Part shown: positions 46,801-59,868 of the stretch, one piece after another | Numbering within the stretch: position 1 is the stretch's first letter | How the letters are laid out: the number at the start of each line of letters is the position of its first letter | DNA from: Takifugu bimaculatus | Lineage: Eukaryota; Chordata; Actinopteri; Tetraodontiformes; Tetraodontidae | Direction: 5' to 3' | DNA: 64,000 nucleotides | Assembly: GCA_004026145.2 (NCBI GenBank) | Contig: CP034995.1 | Span: forward strand, 3,113,734 to 3,177,733 | The notes under the pieces: generated by a model | The model's database searches: none | Seen by the model: only the letters and a program-made list of their open reading frames with translations | What the model was told of the DNA's origin: nothing | Made by a program: the position numbers and the translations under genes

Positions 46801-49800
46801 TCTGACTTTTCCCTCTCCGCGACCTCAACCTCCATCCACACCTTGATGTCCCTGCTGCTGACCTGACTTCTGTTGTCTCTTCAGGCATTGCATCATTATT
46901 TTTTTTCTTCCTATTTCCACCCCCTGGGGATGCTTCTGCAACGGTCTATTATCTGAAAGTCCCGGGTGACCTTGCGGTGGCTTTTATCAGGCGCTCTTTA
47001 GCGCTAAAATCCCCAGTTTGTGTTCTCTACTCGAGGTTGTCGCTTTAATTCCCCGTCATTTTCAAACGCCCTGACCAAACGGGCGCTGACGCGATGCGCC
47101 CTGACACAAATCCTCTCACTTCCTCAAACCTTGTTAAATGATCCCGGATAAGCGCGGAGGTTCTGATCAGTCCGCAGCGCTGAAGCGGGAGGATGCGGCG
47201 ATTAATGCGGCCTGACGTCGGTGTTAACTGCAATCCCATGTCCAGTAATGGGCTGTCAATGTGGGGGAAAATGTTCGGCTCTCAGGCCGCGATGGGAAGC
47301 GATGCCTTCGGCGTCTCATCCCTGTTTTACAGAACTTCAGGAACAGACAGGTATATGTGGGACGATTAGATTTGTCAATATTGCAGGAAGGAGGTAATGT
47401 GGCTTGGATATGGATGGGGGGGGGGTAAGGTCAAATAGTAGATGAAATCGATGTTAGGTGACTGTCCTGCTGTAATTATGTGCCACTGGATAAATGACAG
47501 ATTCTGGAGCGTTTTCTAGTCAGTTTGAACATTTACACCACTATAACCTTTGAACCTTTGAAGTGCATTTAAATTCAGGTACATTTGTAGTGATAATATA
47601 ACGTGTGTGTTGTTGCTAAGGAGGGGGGGGCGCATGGTTTATTAAGGGAACTGCTGTTAACCCGATCTGGGGCATCGGACCAGGGTAGAGACCTCTGTCC
47701 AAGTTTAAACCCTGCAGGATTAAGGTTTTCTCTCTCTATCTCTCCCTCCCACACACACACACACACACAACTTCCTACTTACTATGTGTATTTACAGAGC
47801 AGGGAATGAACGTGTGTTGACGCTCACTTTTCCTGAAAGACAGTACAGTCACAAACGCAGCGCGGGCGTGCGCACACTGACTGTGCAGGAGTCTCGTCTC
47901 CCTCTGAGCTTCATTGCTCCTGACACTCTCCTGCATTCAGCGAATGGACTTGATGTCTGAGGACGAGACTGAGATTCGCCCGTGGGGGCAGCCACTCGTT
48001 AGAGCAGAAAGGGCGCCAGAATAGCGGGGGGGGGGGGACGGTGTGGCCAACAAAGAGGGAGGAGAAGCACAGAGGTCTTGTTTAGAATAGGCCGTCTAGA
48101 GATCTCTGCTGTTCTTTCTCCTTGTTTCAAACACACACCTTCGCCTAATTAGTCGCCTCCGAGATGACAAAAGCAGAATAACACGTTTTCTTGCCATCCG
48201 TCTGTAAGTGTGATAAAGAGTGTGCACGTGCAGTCGCTGATCTGCATTTGGAGATGTTTTTGGCCCCAGGATTCTCTTTTGCAGCCCTGATTTCTTCTGA
48301 ACCAAGAGGTTGTTTTTTTTTTTTTTAAATCATTGGGCTGATTTATGAGCTGCAGTGGTAAATACTTCAGGACTCACCACACACACAACACACCACACAC
48401 ATGCAAAACAAAAGGACGTTAAGATAAAAATCCACAATGCTGCGCCTGTTTTTACATGGTTATGGGATGTTCTAGGGCGCTAAGCTGATTAGGTGTGATT
48501 AGGCCGAGAAATGAGGAAAAACACGGTGATTTATCTTCTGCCAGTTATCTGAATCCCATTTTTTAAAAAGGAGAACAAATCAGTGGACCCTCAAATATGC
48601 GTATCCCTGTATTCTTTGATCGATCTAAATATTTGATTGTTTCAGTCAAGCTGTTTTGTTGCCTTCCCAGACGACGAGCGGCTCGTCATTTTATCAGATT
48701 TTGCCGCGTTTGCCTTGGCCCGCTCGCTCCTCCTCCTCATTTCCTTCATCTTTCTCCTGTCATTGTGTGATCGTCTCCCCCATCTCTGCGTTTCATCCCG
48801 TTCTCCAAAGCACGCCTTTCAGCGAAAAGCTTCCTGCCTCTTCAAGGTGGGGCTATCTGGTGAGGTCACACGGAAGGCCAGCGACCACGGTCGCCTCAGT
48901 AACAGGAAAACACGGTATAACTCAGGTATAAAAACTGGACGGATCGGTGCCGTGGAGGCTTGGAATCATCCTTAATTATGATAGTTCGTCTCATGTTTTG
49001 ATGCTGTGAGCTGTCATTCAAAAGCCTCTTGCTCTCCCACCAAGTCAACCTATAATCAACATTCAAATTTTCCTTCAATATTATGTTTAGGTGTTATTTC
49101 TGCTTCATGCGTTCACTGGAAAGGATGAAAATAAGACACATAGAGCATAAAAGCAGGACCTATTTTTCCCGACACTGCCGGTTTAAAATGGGCTGATGTT
49201 GGAAGGCCAACTACCAGCGCCTCGTGGTCGCTGATGATGCCACCTCTGATGTTCATGTCACCCTTCCCTGGGGAAATGGCCCAGAGGAAAAATGCCCCTA
49301 ATTTACCATTCAAGCACATTCAAGGCTACATATGTGATTACAGTACGAGACCTGGGCCAACGCCAAGAGTTGAATCATGCAGGAAAGGATGAAAAGGCTT
49401 CACAGGGCTGTGTGTAGACGTGGAATTCTCACTAAACTACAGGTTTTGCCTGCAGATTTGTGCCATGTAAAAACTTCATTTATTTCAACAAAATAAAATA
49501 TCTGGTTAATGGCAAGCCTTTTAGAAAATATTTATTGCTTCAGGCAAATAACTTGTGTTATTACAAGCGATAATAAAGTAATCCAACCTTTATTGGCCAC
49601 CTGAGATCCAGAGAGGATGCACGTTTATGTAGATCTGTAATGATTGCATCATGCCTCCAGCGCGCGTTCCTGGTTCTCCAGCTTCATCTTTAGGGCAACT
49701 CTCAGGCAGGCGTCCTGACTCGGTGCCTAAACCACCACAGCTGACTCTTTTGAGTGCACATGTCAGATCTCCTCGTGCTCCCACTAAGGCTTCCCTAATT

Positions 49801-52800
49801 CCACCCTGCGGCCTAAAAGCGTTGAAACATTCCCGTTTTTTGGCAGCTCTGTCTAATGTTCGGTATTCTACACAGCTGCATCTGGCTTAAATAAAAGCTC
49901 ACAGGTCAAACTGGGCTTAGTAATGGTTACAAATGGTGCTTTTACAAGCTTGCGCTGAGATTTGATTTTTAATGTTTAGCCAAAGCTGTGCAATTTGAAG
50001 CGCACAGTGACCAATTCCCATCGAACATCAATCATCCACTCCTCCTCCTCCTCCTCACTCCTCCTCACTCCTCCTCACTCCTCCTCCTCCTCCAAGGAGT
50101 TCATGCTAGATATAAGCCTCTGGAGTTTCAACCATCTGCCGAAGTGAAATCCAAGTCCACTTAAATGGACTTAATGAGCATTTGTGATACAAACTTTCTG
50201 GGCTCAGCACGGCATCCCCCCTCCCCCCGACTTTAAAAGTCTCTCACCCCTGGAAGTGGTTGCATTAACAACACAGGTTCATTCCAATTTCACGCTCCAA
50301 CCAAGTGTCTAACAATTTACATGTCACACTTCCGCAACTGTTGAGATGCAAAACAGAGAGCAAAGAGAGCCAGATCAGAGGGAAAGGAAGAGAATATCCG
50401 AAGAACAGAGAGATCTGCTGGAGAATCGGTGCAGACTAAAGATGGGAATAATAAGCAAACTTCGAAGGATTGCATGACGCAAACAGGCTGCAGTAATTTG
50501 TTCCTCTGTCGGAGGCGTTTTGTCGCCTGTTTGTTGGAACATTAGTGGTAGTGGCCCATTATCTCATTCATAATTTAGTTTTTCAGGGCTCATTATAGGC
50601 TCATTTTCCACCGAGGGAGTTCCCGGTAAATCCTTGGGGAGGCAGGAACTTTACGGGAGCCATTCCTCTCACTTGGCCCTCTCGATGGTCGTGTCTCCAC
50701 GGTGACATCACAAGTTTCGATCACCGGATGCTCGTCGTACAATAACACGTGAGGAAGGAGCTAATCATGGGGGGAGTTGAGGCACGCTTTCTGTCTGCCT
50801 GGAGCAGGAACCTTTACTGGGTTCCTGTTAATGGCCCATTGATGGAGACTCCTGCAGTAGAGACACACACCCACCCTGTAAAATTAGCCTAAAGTTCCTG
50901 CAGTGGAAACATGACCTATGGTACCAAAACAAGTTCTCCTTAATGCCGACATTACTTCATCTTCATTTCTCTCCTCGGCCTATATTAACACACGCTGTGA
51001 AGTGGTTTGATTCTGGACATCATTACAGAACTGTCTAAACGCTGCTCGGATTTTGTGTTAAAACAGAATTAATGGATTTTAATGGACTAAACAGTGCAAG
51101 ATCGTGACCTGTGCAATGAATTGAGTTAACGCGCTTCCCAGCTCACATTAGCAGCCGTAAAATCAGAAATCACCATGTGCATTTGCCATCGGCACTAGAA
51201 AGACATTCAATAGGCGGCAAAGGGTTTCAGAATAAAGGACTTAATAATGTTTGACCTGTGCTTTGTCAGGCAGGACATGTTTTTTTTGGGACCGGCATGG
51301 ATTCAAAGACAAACACGGGAAGCTCCAATCTGTGACAGCATTGTGTTAGCACCTCATCCTCTGCTTTGGCTTTATGTCCACTTCATTCGTGTTTCTGGGC
51401 GTGTTGTGTGCACAGGTTTCAGCCAGCCGGCCTGGTGGAGAGGATCCAAGCTATCGCCCAGAACGTGTCCAACATGGCCATCAGAGTGGAGCAGATTCTG
51501 CAGAACAGCGCGGTGCAAGGGAGAGGTACAGCGGCAAACAACACCTCCATAAGTGTCGGTATCGCTGTATAACGTCTGATTTTTTAAGGTTATTTTGGGT
51601 TTTCACCATTTGTTTTGGGGCCAAACTTTAAGGGAGGGGAGAATCTTGGTAAAGTATAAGAATGATTTTTTATTTATTGACTTTTTCCAAAGCAAAGACT
51701 TAGTAGAACATTGCCTGATGCAATAGATTTAACATTAAATAATAAAAAAAAGACAACTCCAAAAATGGGATCATTACAATCCGAGCGTCTTGGGCTACAT
51801 TGTTAGCTTTACATCTGGAGCCGTAACGGTAGCGATTTCCTAGCAGCAAGAACATGAATGAGCGCAATTAAGTGTGCATGTGCAGCGCTGTGGCCTCCTC
51901 TGAATACCTCATCATTGCTTTATTCAGCCCTCTTTCCTGTTCTCTGCATCTTGTGCATTTTTAATCAAAACCTAAACAATGCTGGTGGCAATACTGCAGG
52001 TACACACACACTCACAGACACACACACACACACACACACACAGTAATTGCCCAAGTCTACAAGAGAATAAATGAGGATCTCCTTTTGTTTTTCCTCTCCG
52101 TATCTGCAGGGACACTTGCTCATGCCAAAATGAAAACACTGCTGCTTTGTCTGATGACAGATAAATTGAAACACCGGCATCAGACTTTATTACCCTGCAG
52201 CTCAGCGGCAGTTTATTAATCTCATGGCCATACGCACGTGAGAGGGAACAGCAAAAACATGCTTAGACGTCCCCTCAAGCACTAAGGTAAAGGTCTTATA
52301 GGGATACAGGCCAAGTTTCTATTCTAGTTAACCATATTTTTAATTATTGCTATGGGCGCCGCCGTTGCCCTCGCAATGCTAAGCTAGATGTCTCCTGAGG
52401 CTGAGTGTTTGCTGTCAGTGGAGAAAAAGCCCGGGCGAAGACTGATGTGGAGAATTGTCTCTTTTTTCATTAGGGAAATGGAAACAGACACAACCAAGAG
52501 CAAAAGAGAAAAGGCAAATGTGCTGGTCCAAAGCCTTTCCCTCAATCCTGTTGAGTCAGTGGAGCACTTAATGTAGTGAGTGCTGTCAAAGCGAGCAGGT
52601 TGTCGGTGAAGCAGAAGGCTGTTCTATGAATAATGGGCACTGCAGTACACTGACACGGATGAGGAGCCGTGGGGTGCAGAGAAAAACACACATTAGTCAT
52701 TAGTAAACACAAATATATGCGTTCTTTACTTCGCAATTTGAGCTGAGTCATCGTCACCTCGTCCACGCTGCAGCTATAATATGAAAAACGGGCGTTGCTA

Positions 52801-55800
52801 TGTTAGAGTATGCTCCCAAAGCCTAGAAATGATGTCATTAAACAGATGAAATCTACATTTTAAAGAGAATTTAACCTTTATTGTTTGCTGCTAACATTTT
52901 ATGACAATGGTTAATGTAGGATTTTTTTTTTTTAGAGGGTAATTATTTCTATCAAAACATCCTGTTTTACTTTAAAAATAAAAAAATAAAAAAAATAAAC
53001 CTGTTTGTGCAATTTGATATTGTAAAATAGTAACAAGAGTTACTTAAACACATTTTCCCTGTTTTATCAGCATTGAGAGACGGGACATCAAACCAGTGTG
53101 AAGTACCGAGAGACCCACGGTATCCAGAATGTCCCGGAAAAGTGGACGTAAGTAAAACAATTGGCTCTCCTTTTTTTTTAGTTTTTTATAACAATTTTAA
53201 ATATAATCTCTGAGAATATTCTGCAGAGAAGTGGACTTTCTGCTTAAAAGATCATATTACAACTAACCTCAATGGATGTTACTCATTATCTGTGACTCTG
53301 ATGTTTAAAAAAAAATACTGTTATTAAAAAGATTCCGATTTAGTTTCAGTGCTTCAAACGTTTGGCTTCTCTGTTGATCATTCAGTGGATGCGTGCACGC
53401 TGGACCTCCGACCCTTGCTATGCCTTCTACGGTGTTGACGGTTCGGACTGCTCCTTCCTCATCTACTTAAGTGAAGTGGAGTGGTTCTGCCCCCCGCTGG
53501 CCTGGAGGAATCACAGCAGCCCCCCAACTCAGCATACGCACCAACCCAAAGCCCCGAAGAGACAGGTCAGGGCAGTCACCATATTTTTATATATGCATTC
53601 TTTTTCTCTTCTACATTTTACCTGTGCCAACAGTAAAATGTCCAGCAGCGAATCAGAAAAAGTCCCCCAGTCTGCAGTGTAAACAGGGTTTAGTCCAGGT
53701 TGTTTTTGAGGGGGAAACATTGATTTTTGTCAGAGTAGGAGGAGTGTGGGCTGTTGTGAATATTTCCCTGCAGATGAAAAATGTTCCACTACAGAATTTG
53801 CTAAAACACCTTTAAAACGTCTTGATTTTTCCTGTCAAAATGTAACTTTTTCTATGCAATCCCGCCCACTTCTGTCCATACTCTTTTTTTTTTTGCTGTC
53901 CTTGCCAGGCCGCCTTCCGCACGGACCTCTCGGTACTTTTGGACCAAGTTGGAGCAGGAAAAGAGTCGCTTAGTTTCATGAAGCGTCGAATCCGTCGCCT
54001 CGCTCCACAGTGGACGACAGCCGCTAACCGCCTGGATGCTAAACTGGAGGAACGGTGGAGGGACCAGAAGAAGGTAAGACCAGGGTTTCTGAGGGTAAGA
54101 CACTGTAGTCACGCTTCTATGACTTACTGATAAAAAGCATTACATCGCAGGGACCCTGTAGAACCTCAGTTTAAAGGGATGGCCATATAATGTTCACAAA
54201 GGATTTCAAGTCAAAATCCTCCTGTTTTCTGAATAAAAGACCATTTTCCAATTCATTCACCACAGTGTCCTGCACTGCTCGATGTTGGTTTAATATATTT
54301 CATTTTTTTAATGTCCCTCACCCAACAGTCCAAACAGTCCAACCTATAATTTACTTCTCCTCCTGAATCTACATTTGGATGGTGTGGGATGGGGGTGTTT
54401 GTAGTCAGGCTTAGTAGGCTTAGTGTGGGTGAATAACAGGATAGAGATAAAGGATGGATGAGGTAGAAGAGCATGAAAGGAGGTAAGAAATACTGATGAT
54501 GAAGAGATGCCAAGCATGTGTGAGTGCCAGAGGGAGAAGAACGAGATGAGAAGAGGTGGATAAAAAGGGGACGGATGAGCAAAAGGTACAGTGGAATATG
54601 GATTATTAAAGAAATAATGGAGGTGCAGCCATAGGATATGAGGAACTACTGAGGCAGCAGTGGCTGTTTCATGAGAAGGGGTTCCAGATATATGATGGTC
54701 TGATTTCAAAAATCGAACTTTTCCAAATGTGTTGGCAGCAATTTTTAATCAAACTTTCGAAATTCTGAGAAACTCTGCTGCATGGAACCCTTCAGTTCTG
54801 TCTGCCGAGGGCGCTTATTTCTCACATCAGTTATCTGTTTTGAATGGATGATCCTTTATAGCTGAGAAAATGGTGATAAATGAATGCGTTAATGTGAAAA
54901 GGCAGATTGAGCACACATTCTCCGCCACGAAAGGCTTCTCTCAGCCCTCATCTCCCTCTAAAATAATTTAACTGGGTGGAAATCGTCCTGTCACAGAGAT
55001 TGATGTTGTCCTTTGTTTTTGTGCGCCGAGGGTACCTTTTTTTAACCTCTATCACAGCTCCAGAGCTGCTTGAAGAACCAATATCCCCTGAAATGTGCTG
55101 CTGCTGCAGTCAGCAGATGTCCCCGTGTTTGGGAAAGATGCGTGCGCGCATGTAAGTGTGCGTTTCGGTTCGCTCGAAGAGCCAAATTAACAACCTAAAA
55201 TGAGTGAATCAAAGCGGAAATCTCCAAATTTGTCGGCCCGTTTGTTTCTTTTCAGCATCCCGCTCTGGTTCTTTTGATTCTCCTCCATTTCCCGACCAAG
55301 CTCCCACTTGGATTGTGCAGGGAAAACGGATGTCTCCTCAGAAAATACACCAGAGCAGGGGCAAGTACGTGGAGGGAAGGGTGGATGGAGAGAGGCTGAG
55401 CAAGAGAGGGGGAGCCTGCCTTGGATACCGCCGAGATCTTTTACACTCACTCGCTTTTCCGCCCCCTTTTCCTGAGGAAAAAAAGGCGCTCCGTGTTTCT
55501 TTCGAAGCCCACCTCCTTTTTAAATCAAAGCTGCCAATAGTTGAAGGCAAAATTCACTCATTGCCTAAAAGAAGCAGTAGAAGAGGACGAGAAATGATTA
55601 TGAAATTCTAGGGAGGTGCGACGGCAGCAGGAGTCACTCCCGGAGGTGTGGAAAAGAAAAAAGAAAACATCCTTAGTGGAGCATCTGCAATGGCTGCAGT
55701 CAAAACTTCCCTTTCACTTTGACAAGCTTGTGTGACTTTAGCGCACGCGCGTGTGCACGTTCTCCCGCGTCTTTGTCAGCAGATGCTTGGCTCCGACTGC

Positions 55801-58800
55801 TGCTCCTGAGAGTTAATTGACCTCTGACTGACGAAGTTCACACAACGCTGTTGAATAACGACACGGGAGACAAAGTGAGGCGGCGTGGGCGCGTGCGAGC
55901 AAGCGCGCGTGATGAAGAAGATTAAATGCGTACGGGAATATGTCAATGAGGAGACTCGAGGGGGAATTAAGGGAGGGGAATATTCCGCCGAGGCATAAAA
56001 GCAGGATGATGGGGAAGGTGAAAGTAAGGGCAGAGTCGTCATGGTTGGCAGCAGCCGTCTGTGTAGCCACCTGTGGCCTAGCATCAGACAGCTGTGACCT
56101 TCACAGGGGCCCTGGTGCTTCAGTAAACACATACGCGTGACACTGGCAGATGCTGAATCGGGCGTTTGCGTTCACCGTTGTTACCCTGTTAGTTCTGAGT
56201 GAGTAAAGCGGCGCCCTGGCATGGACACGGGCATCTCCCATATGCCGGCAGCATCCAAACATTTCAAGTTGCACAAAGTGTCAGCCAGTTGAAGACAATT
56301 GCTTTTTGTTGTTTGTTTTTACAGCTTATCTCCGCCTGATAACGGCCAAGAAAGCTCCCGTCCAGAATCGGGATGCTGGCAGACGCCGGCAGGCGGGCCG
56401 CCGCGAGGGCGACCGGGAGCTTCGAAAGCGGGCGCGTTGTTAGCGTGACTCCGTCTGTCTCTTCGGGTTTGGCGGAGCGTTGCGCTCGATTCCCCCCGTG
56501 AGATGCTAACAGAGAGTCGCGCCAGATGCCTTTGAGGATCCAGCTCGCGACAAGCAAAGGAGCATCCGCAACGAACACACGCAGAGTTCGCACGAGTCCA
56601 CTGAGCGCAAGACCGCGGGTGGTTTATTCGGAAAAAAGCGTTTCAGCTTTAGAGTTCCGCTTGTTCGGCTCTCTGCTTCACACGGCCGCTCAACCAGGTT
56701 CTTCCATTTTCTTCCGTTTGGCTATCGATTCCCGTTTTGTCACGCAAAAGGTTAATTCCCCACCTTAATCTCGATGTGCAGCACTGAACTTTGCTCTGAT
56801 TCAGTCACTGTTCGGAGAGAGAAATCATCTTCTCAGCACTGTAGATCAGAGCTGCTACCTTATGTGCTTTTGGAGAGCATCCTAACCTTTCTCCTCATTA
56901 ATTTGTGTCTGTGTGGATGCCAGTTTAATGGAACCCACTCACAGTTGTTCAGCTCGGCTGCACCGTGTGATATTTTGCCCTTTTTTCCCCTTATTTAACA
57001 GTGCTGCTGCCAGTGTGTGAAACTCCATTCCTCCGTCTCTTTATCTACACAGCTGCCAGTTTCTATGATACACGCTCGCGAGGTCCACACCCACCAAAGC
57101 CAAGCAAATGGATAAGGTTGGCGCCAAGATTTTTAGTCTCGCCATCTGCCTCCCAGAGTATAATTAAATCTCGCTTATCTTTTCTTACCAAGCGGACATT
57201 ATGCATAGAGCGTGCTTACTAAATTGGCTTTAAGTGCAGCTCCGAATGATGTTATTAAACATATATGGTGAGAAGTCGCCCGTGCGTGATCACAGAGCTG
57301 CATCTGAATAATGACCCACTGAAACAGCAGGAACGGTGCCGGCTCTTGGTCTCGCTGGACCATTTCAAACTGTTTTCTATCACGTTCCAGCTGCCTGCTT
57401 ACATCAAAACAGCTTTTTTGGTCTCTGAAACTGGATCCAACCCGCCTCAGCCCCCACGTTCGTGTAAATGAGGAAAAGGAGGGGAACCTGGAACTGGAGG
57501 CACCTGCACGACCGCTGAAGCAGGTTCCCATTGCTTGTATTAAGTCACGGAGGGAAGCGTCGGACTCCCCCACATTTGCCCTTTCAGGCCAGTTACACTA
57601 ACTGGAATTTCATGGTGCAGCCAAAGGATTCAGGTCTTTGGCAGCGAATTGGAATGTGAGACTGATTGATGGATCGGTTCAGCTCCTGCTGTGATGCCGA
57701 CATCCCAAAAAGAAGGAAACATCTCCCGCCCGTGCCCAGATGCTGTGTTGGTAGAGCCGCGGCCCATTGTGGGCATTTGTGGTCCATTTAGAACCAGTGG
57801 AGGGTTGTGTTGTCATCTGTTCAGACACGGCACAACCTGCAGCGGGAAGTTCTGACCGTTAATGTTTGATGGTCTGTTCAAAGAGCACCAAGAAAACCAT
57901 TAATCAACACGACTTGGGGGGGTGGGGGTGGGGGGGGTAGCCACTAGGAGAGGATACATCTCTGCTGGTTGATCCTGTTAATTACAGAATTAGGACAGAG
58001 TGTACGTGCCTTTAAATATAGCGTGCGCAGAGGAATAGCAGCAACAAAGTTTCTCCCACTCTCCATCTGGCCTGGAGCTGTGTGTAGCATGATGGCGTTC
58101 ATGCTGTGGCGCTGACCGCTCGGCGGAGCAGCACTTAGACACGGCCGTGGTTAATCCACTCTGAAAGCAAACATGTTGCTCTTGCCAAACTGCCTTGATG
58201 AGGAGGCTAGGGTAACGAGGGGCTGATCGAGCAGCACCTGAACTCATTCCACTGAATACGTGATAGCAAAGAAAAGGGACGTTTTTTTTTATTTCCTCAA
58301 TTTAATTTTTATTGTTGATCTGAAAGCGATGTGCTGCACACCCATGCGGTGGCTACACACACACACGCACACACACACACACACACACCATTTCATTGCT
58401 GCATGAGGCGATAATTCTTTGAAGGCGAAGAATTACTTTTCAGTTTGCCTAATTTTCGTACGAAAGCGTCAGAAATTCTAATCATTCTAATCCTCGAACT
58501 CATTAAGACTGTGGGAGCTCAGCTTCCAAAGAGCTTAACTACGCAGTCAATAAAATAATGCAAACCAGATTCCGTTGAATGTGCTTTGAAGCTCTGTCAT
58601 CAGAAAGTTTTAACGAATGCGCGTCGATATAACGGGAAACTTTGCGTTTGTACACCTGTCGGAAGTGGTTTTTATCTTAAGCATATTTCCTTGTTTGGGT
58701 TTCCAGTGTTGATATTCCAAATGTGTCCTTGTTCTTCAGATCCTGATCCACGTGGGCTTCCTGACGGAGGAGTCTGGAGATGTCTTCAGCCCCAAAGTGC

Positions 58801-58909
58801 TGAAGGGGGGTCCTCTGGGAGAGATGGTCCAGTGGGCAGACATCCTCACTGCTCTCCACGTTTTGGGTCACAACCTCAAGATCTCCATGTCCGTGAAGGA
58901 GCTGCAGGG
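32972..58909 (+). CDS. mgat5b: Alpha-1,6-mannosylglycoprotein beta-1,6-N-acetylglucosaminyltransferase B (GnT-IX/Vb), 5' part
   Basis: Type II Golgi glycosyltransferase that adds beta-1,6-GlcNAc to N-glycans and to O-mannose glycans, mainly in brain. Seven exons: 32972-33084 (membrane anchor IFVVGIGFFSLCFLMTSLGG, then QFSAKRLGDSPFTIRTE), 46649-46796 (stem, GVLKKISDMLEVILKRIDNL), 51416-51525 (LVERIQAIAQNVSNMAIRVE), 53071-53147 (CEVPRDPRYPECPGKVD), 53386-53565 (WMRARWTSDPCYAFYGVDG), 53909-54073 (GKESLSFMKRRIRRLAPQW) and 58740-58909 (GFLTEESGDVFSP, GGPLGEMVQWADILTAL, start of the catalytic domain). Phases agree throughout. SDPCYAFYGVDGS and SFLIYLSEVEWFCPP separate it from MGAT5, so the B paralogue is favoured. 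Exon 1 was not found and the rest of the catalytic domain lies beyond 64000. Confidence 0.92.
34875..35489. mobile_element. Non-autonomous hAT transposon (MITE) with perfect 8-bp target duplication
   Basis: The target duplication ACGTGCAC occurs at 34875-34882 and again at 35482-35489. The element between (34883-35481, 599 bp) starts TAGAGGTAAGATC and ends GATCTTACCTCTA, a 13-bp perfect terminal inverted repeat. An 8-bp duplication is the hallmark of hAT transposition. Both subterminal regions are packed with CCCGACCCGA/TCGGGTCGGG motifs, typical of subterminal transposase-binding repeats. There is no transposase frame, so it moved in trans. The intact duplication and ends suggest a fairly recent insertion. 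Confidence 0.92.
37781..37811. repeat. (TAA)n microsatellite
   Basis: About ten uninterrupted TAA units. Confidence 0.95.
43722..43768. repeat. Possible Tc1/mariner-type terminal remnant
   Basis: CAGGAAGTATTCACGCCCTT followed by TGAAATTTTTATGG resembles the terminal sequence of a common fish DNA transposon (CAGAAAGTATTCAC type). Only one end was seen. Confidence 0.35.
45184..45658 (-). mobile_element. Solo LTR, minus strand
   Basis: On the minus strand the segment starts TGTCACGCCTGTGGG and ends GTGTGTGTGACA, so TG...CA ends are embedded in TGTCAC/GTGACA inverted repeats. AATAAAGACTGTAACTTCC lies about 100 bp before the 3' end, as expected for an LTR polyA signal. The body (CCTGTTTTATTTTG, then TTGTCTTCCCTGATTCCTGA) matches a very common teleost LTR by memory. 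No second LTR or internal genes lie next to it. No clear target duplication was found. Confidence 0.55.
46797..51415 (+). other. mgat5b intron
   Basis: No exon recognised. It contains a short CA repeat near 47751-47769 and a CTC-rich tract at 50037-50093. Confidence 0.55.
50037..50093. repeat. (CTC)n / CTCCTCACTC polypyrimidine tract
   Basis: CTC units interrupted by three regularly spaced CTCACTC units; one strand is almost pure pyrimidine. Confidence 0.9.
52001..52042. repeat. (CA)n microsatellite
   Basis: About 20 CA units with two interruptions, in an mgat5b intron. Confidence 0.9.
54074..58739 (+). other. mgat5b intron with purine-rich tract and (CA)n
   Basis: No exon recognised. A strongly purine-biased stretch lies at about 54420-54680. 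A CA repeat occupies 58355-58389. Confidence 0.5.
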
Positions 58910-59294
58910 GTGAGTTCCTCTGAGTGGAAGGTCCAGAGTGAGTCCAAACTGGTGTTGGGTTGTTGTTGTTAAGGTAATGACACAGTTATACTGGTGGTGC
59001 GAATATCAGAAAAGAAACTAGCCTGAAAAAATATGAGCGAAGATTCTAAAGATTTTAATACATTTGGCTCTTTTAGGATTTTCTTTCCATAACAGAATGA
59101 GCAACACATTATATTTCCATTGCTAAGTGACAATGTTGTTTATTTGGTTTATTAATTGAACCGCAGTCAGACGGTTCCCTGATTTCCGCTGTTCACGTTC
59201 CGTGTTCTGAATACCTCGTCTTTCCTCTTTTAGCTTTTAAGAATCATGAAACAGTTGCCAACCACCTGTGACGACGTCCGTGACAACCGCGACC

Positions 59295-59868
59295 TACCGT
59301 ATTTTCCAGACTATAAGTCGCACTTTTTTTCATAGTTTGTCAGGAGGTGCGACTTGTACTCCGGAGCGACTTATATAAATACATTACTACAGAATTTCAC
59401 ATGTTCGTTATTTTCACACTGATAACCACAAGAGGGCGCTCTAGGCGTGTGTACCTGAGGAACGAGTTCCTTTAGCGACGCAGAAGAAGAAGCGGTGCTT
59501 CGTCTATGGAGTTAGACTTGATTGTTTGGTAAACTTGCTCGGATGTTCTTTATGCTATAGTTATCTGAATAACTGTTAATATGTTACGTTAACAAAGCAG
59601 ACATGTACTCAGTTCGTTGTGGGTCATGTAGCTGAATTTGTTACGTTAGCATACCGTAACGCTATTGCTAATCCATGCTAATGGATTGCTAATTGCCTTT
59701 CAAGATGAAATGTATGTTCTTGGTCTCGGATTTTATCAAATAAATTTCCCCCCAAAATGCGACTTATTGTCCAGTGCGACTTATATATATTTTTTTCTTC
59801 TTTATTATGCATTTTTTGGCTAGTGCGACTTAAACTCCGGAGCGACATATAGTCCAGAAAATACGGTA
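59295..59868. mobile_element. Non-autonomous TIR element flanked by TA
   Basis: The left end reads TACCGTATTTTCCAGACTAT and the reverse complement of the right end reads TACCGTATTTTCTGGACTAT. The match continues imperfectly over about 30 bp into AAGTCGCAC. The TA at both edges may be the target duplication, which would point to a Tc1/mariner-like superfamily. Internal repeats of GTGCGACTTA and CTCCGGAGCGAC appear in both halves, giving a long palindromic design. The 574-bp element has no transposase frame. I recognise the CCGTATTTTC-GACTATAAGTCGC pattern as a widespread vertebrate repeat but cannot name the family. Confidence 0.8.
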
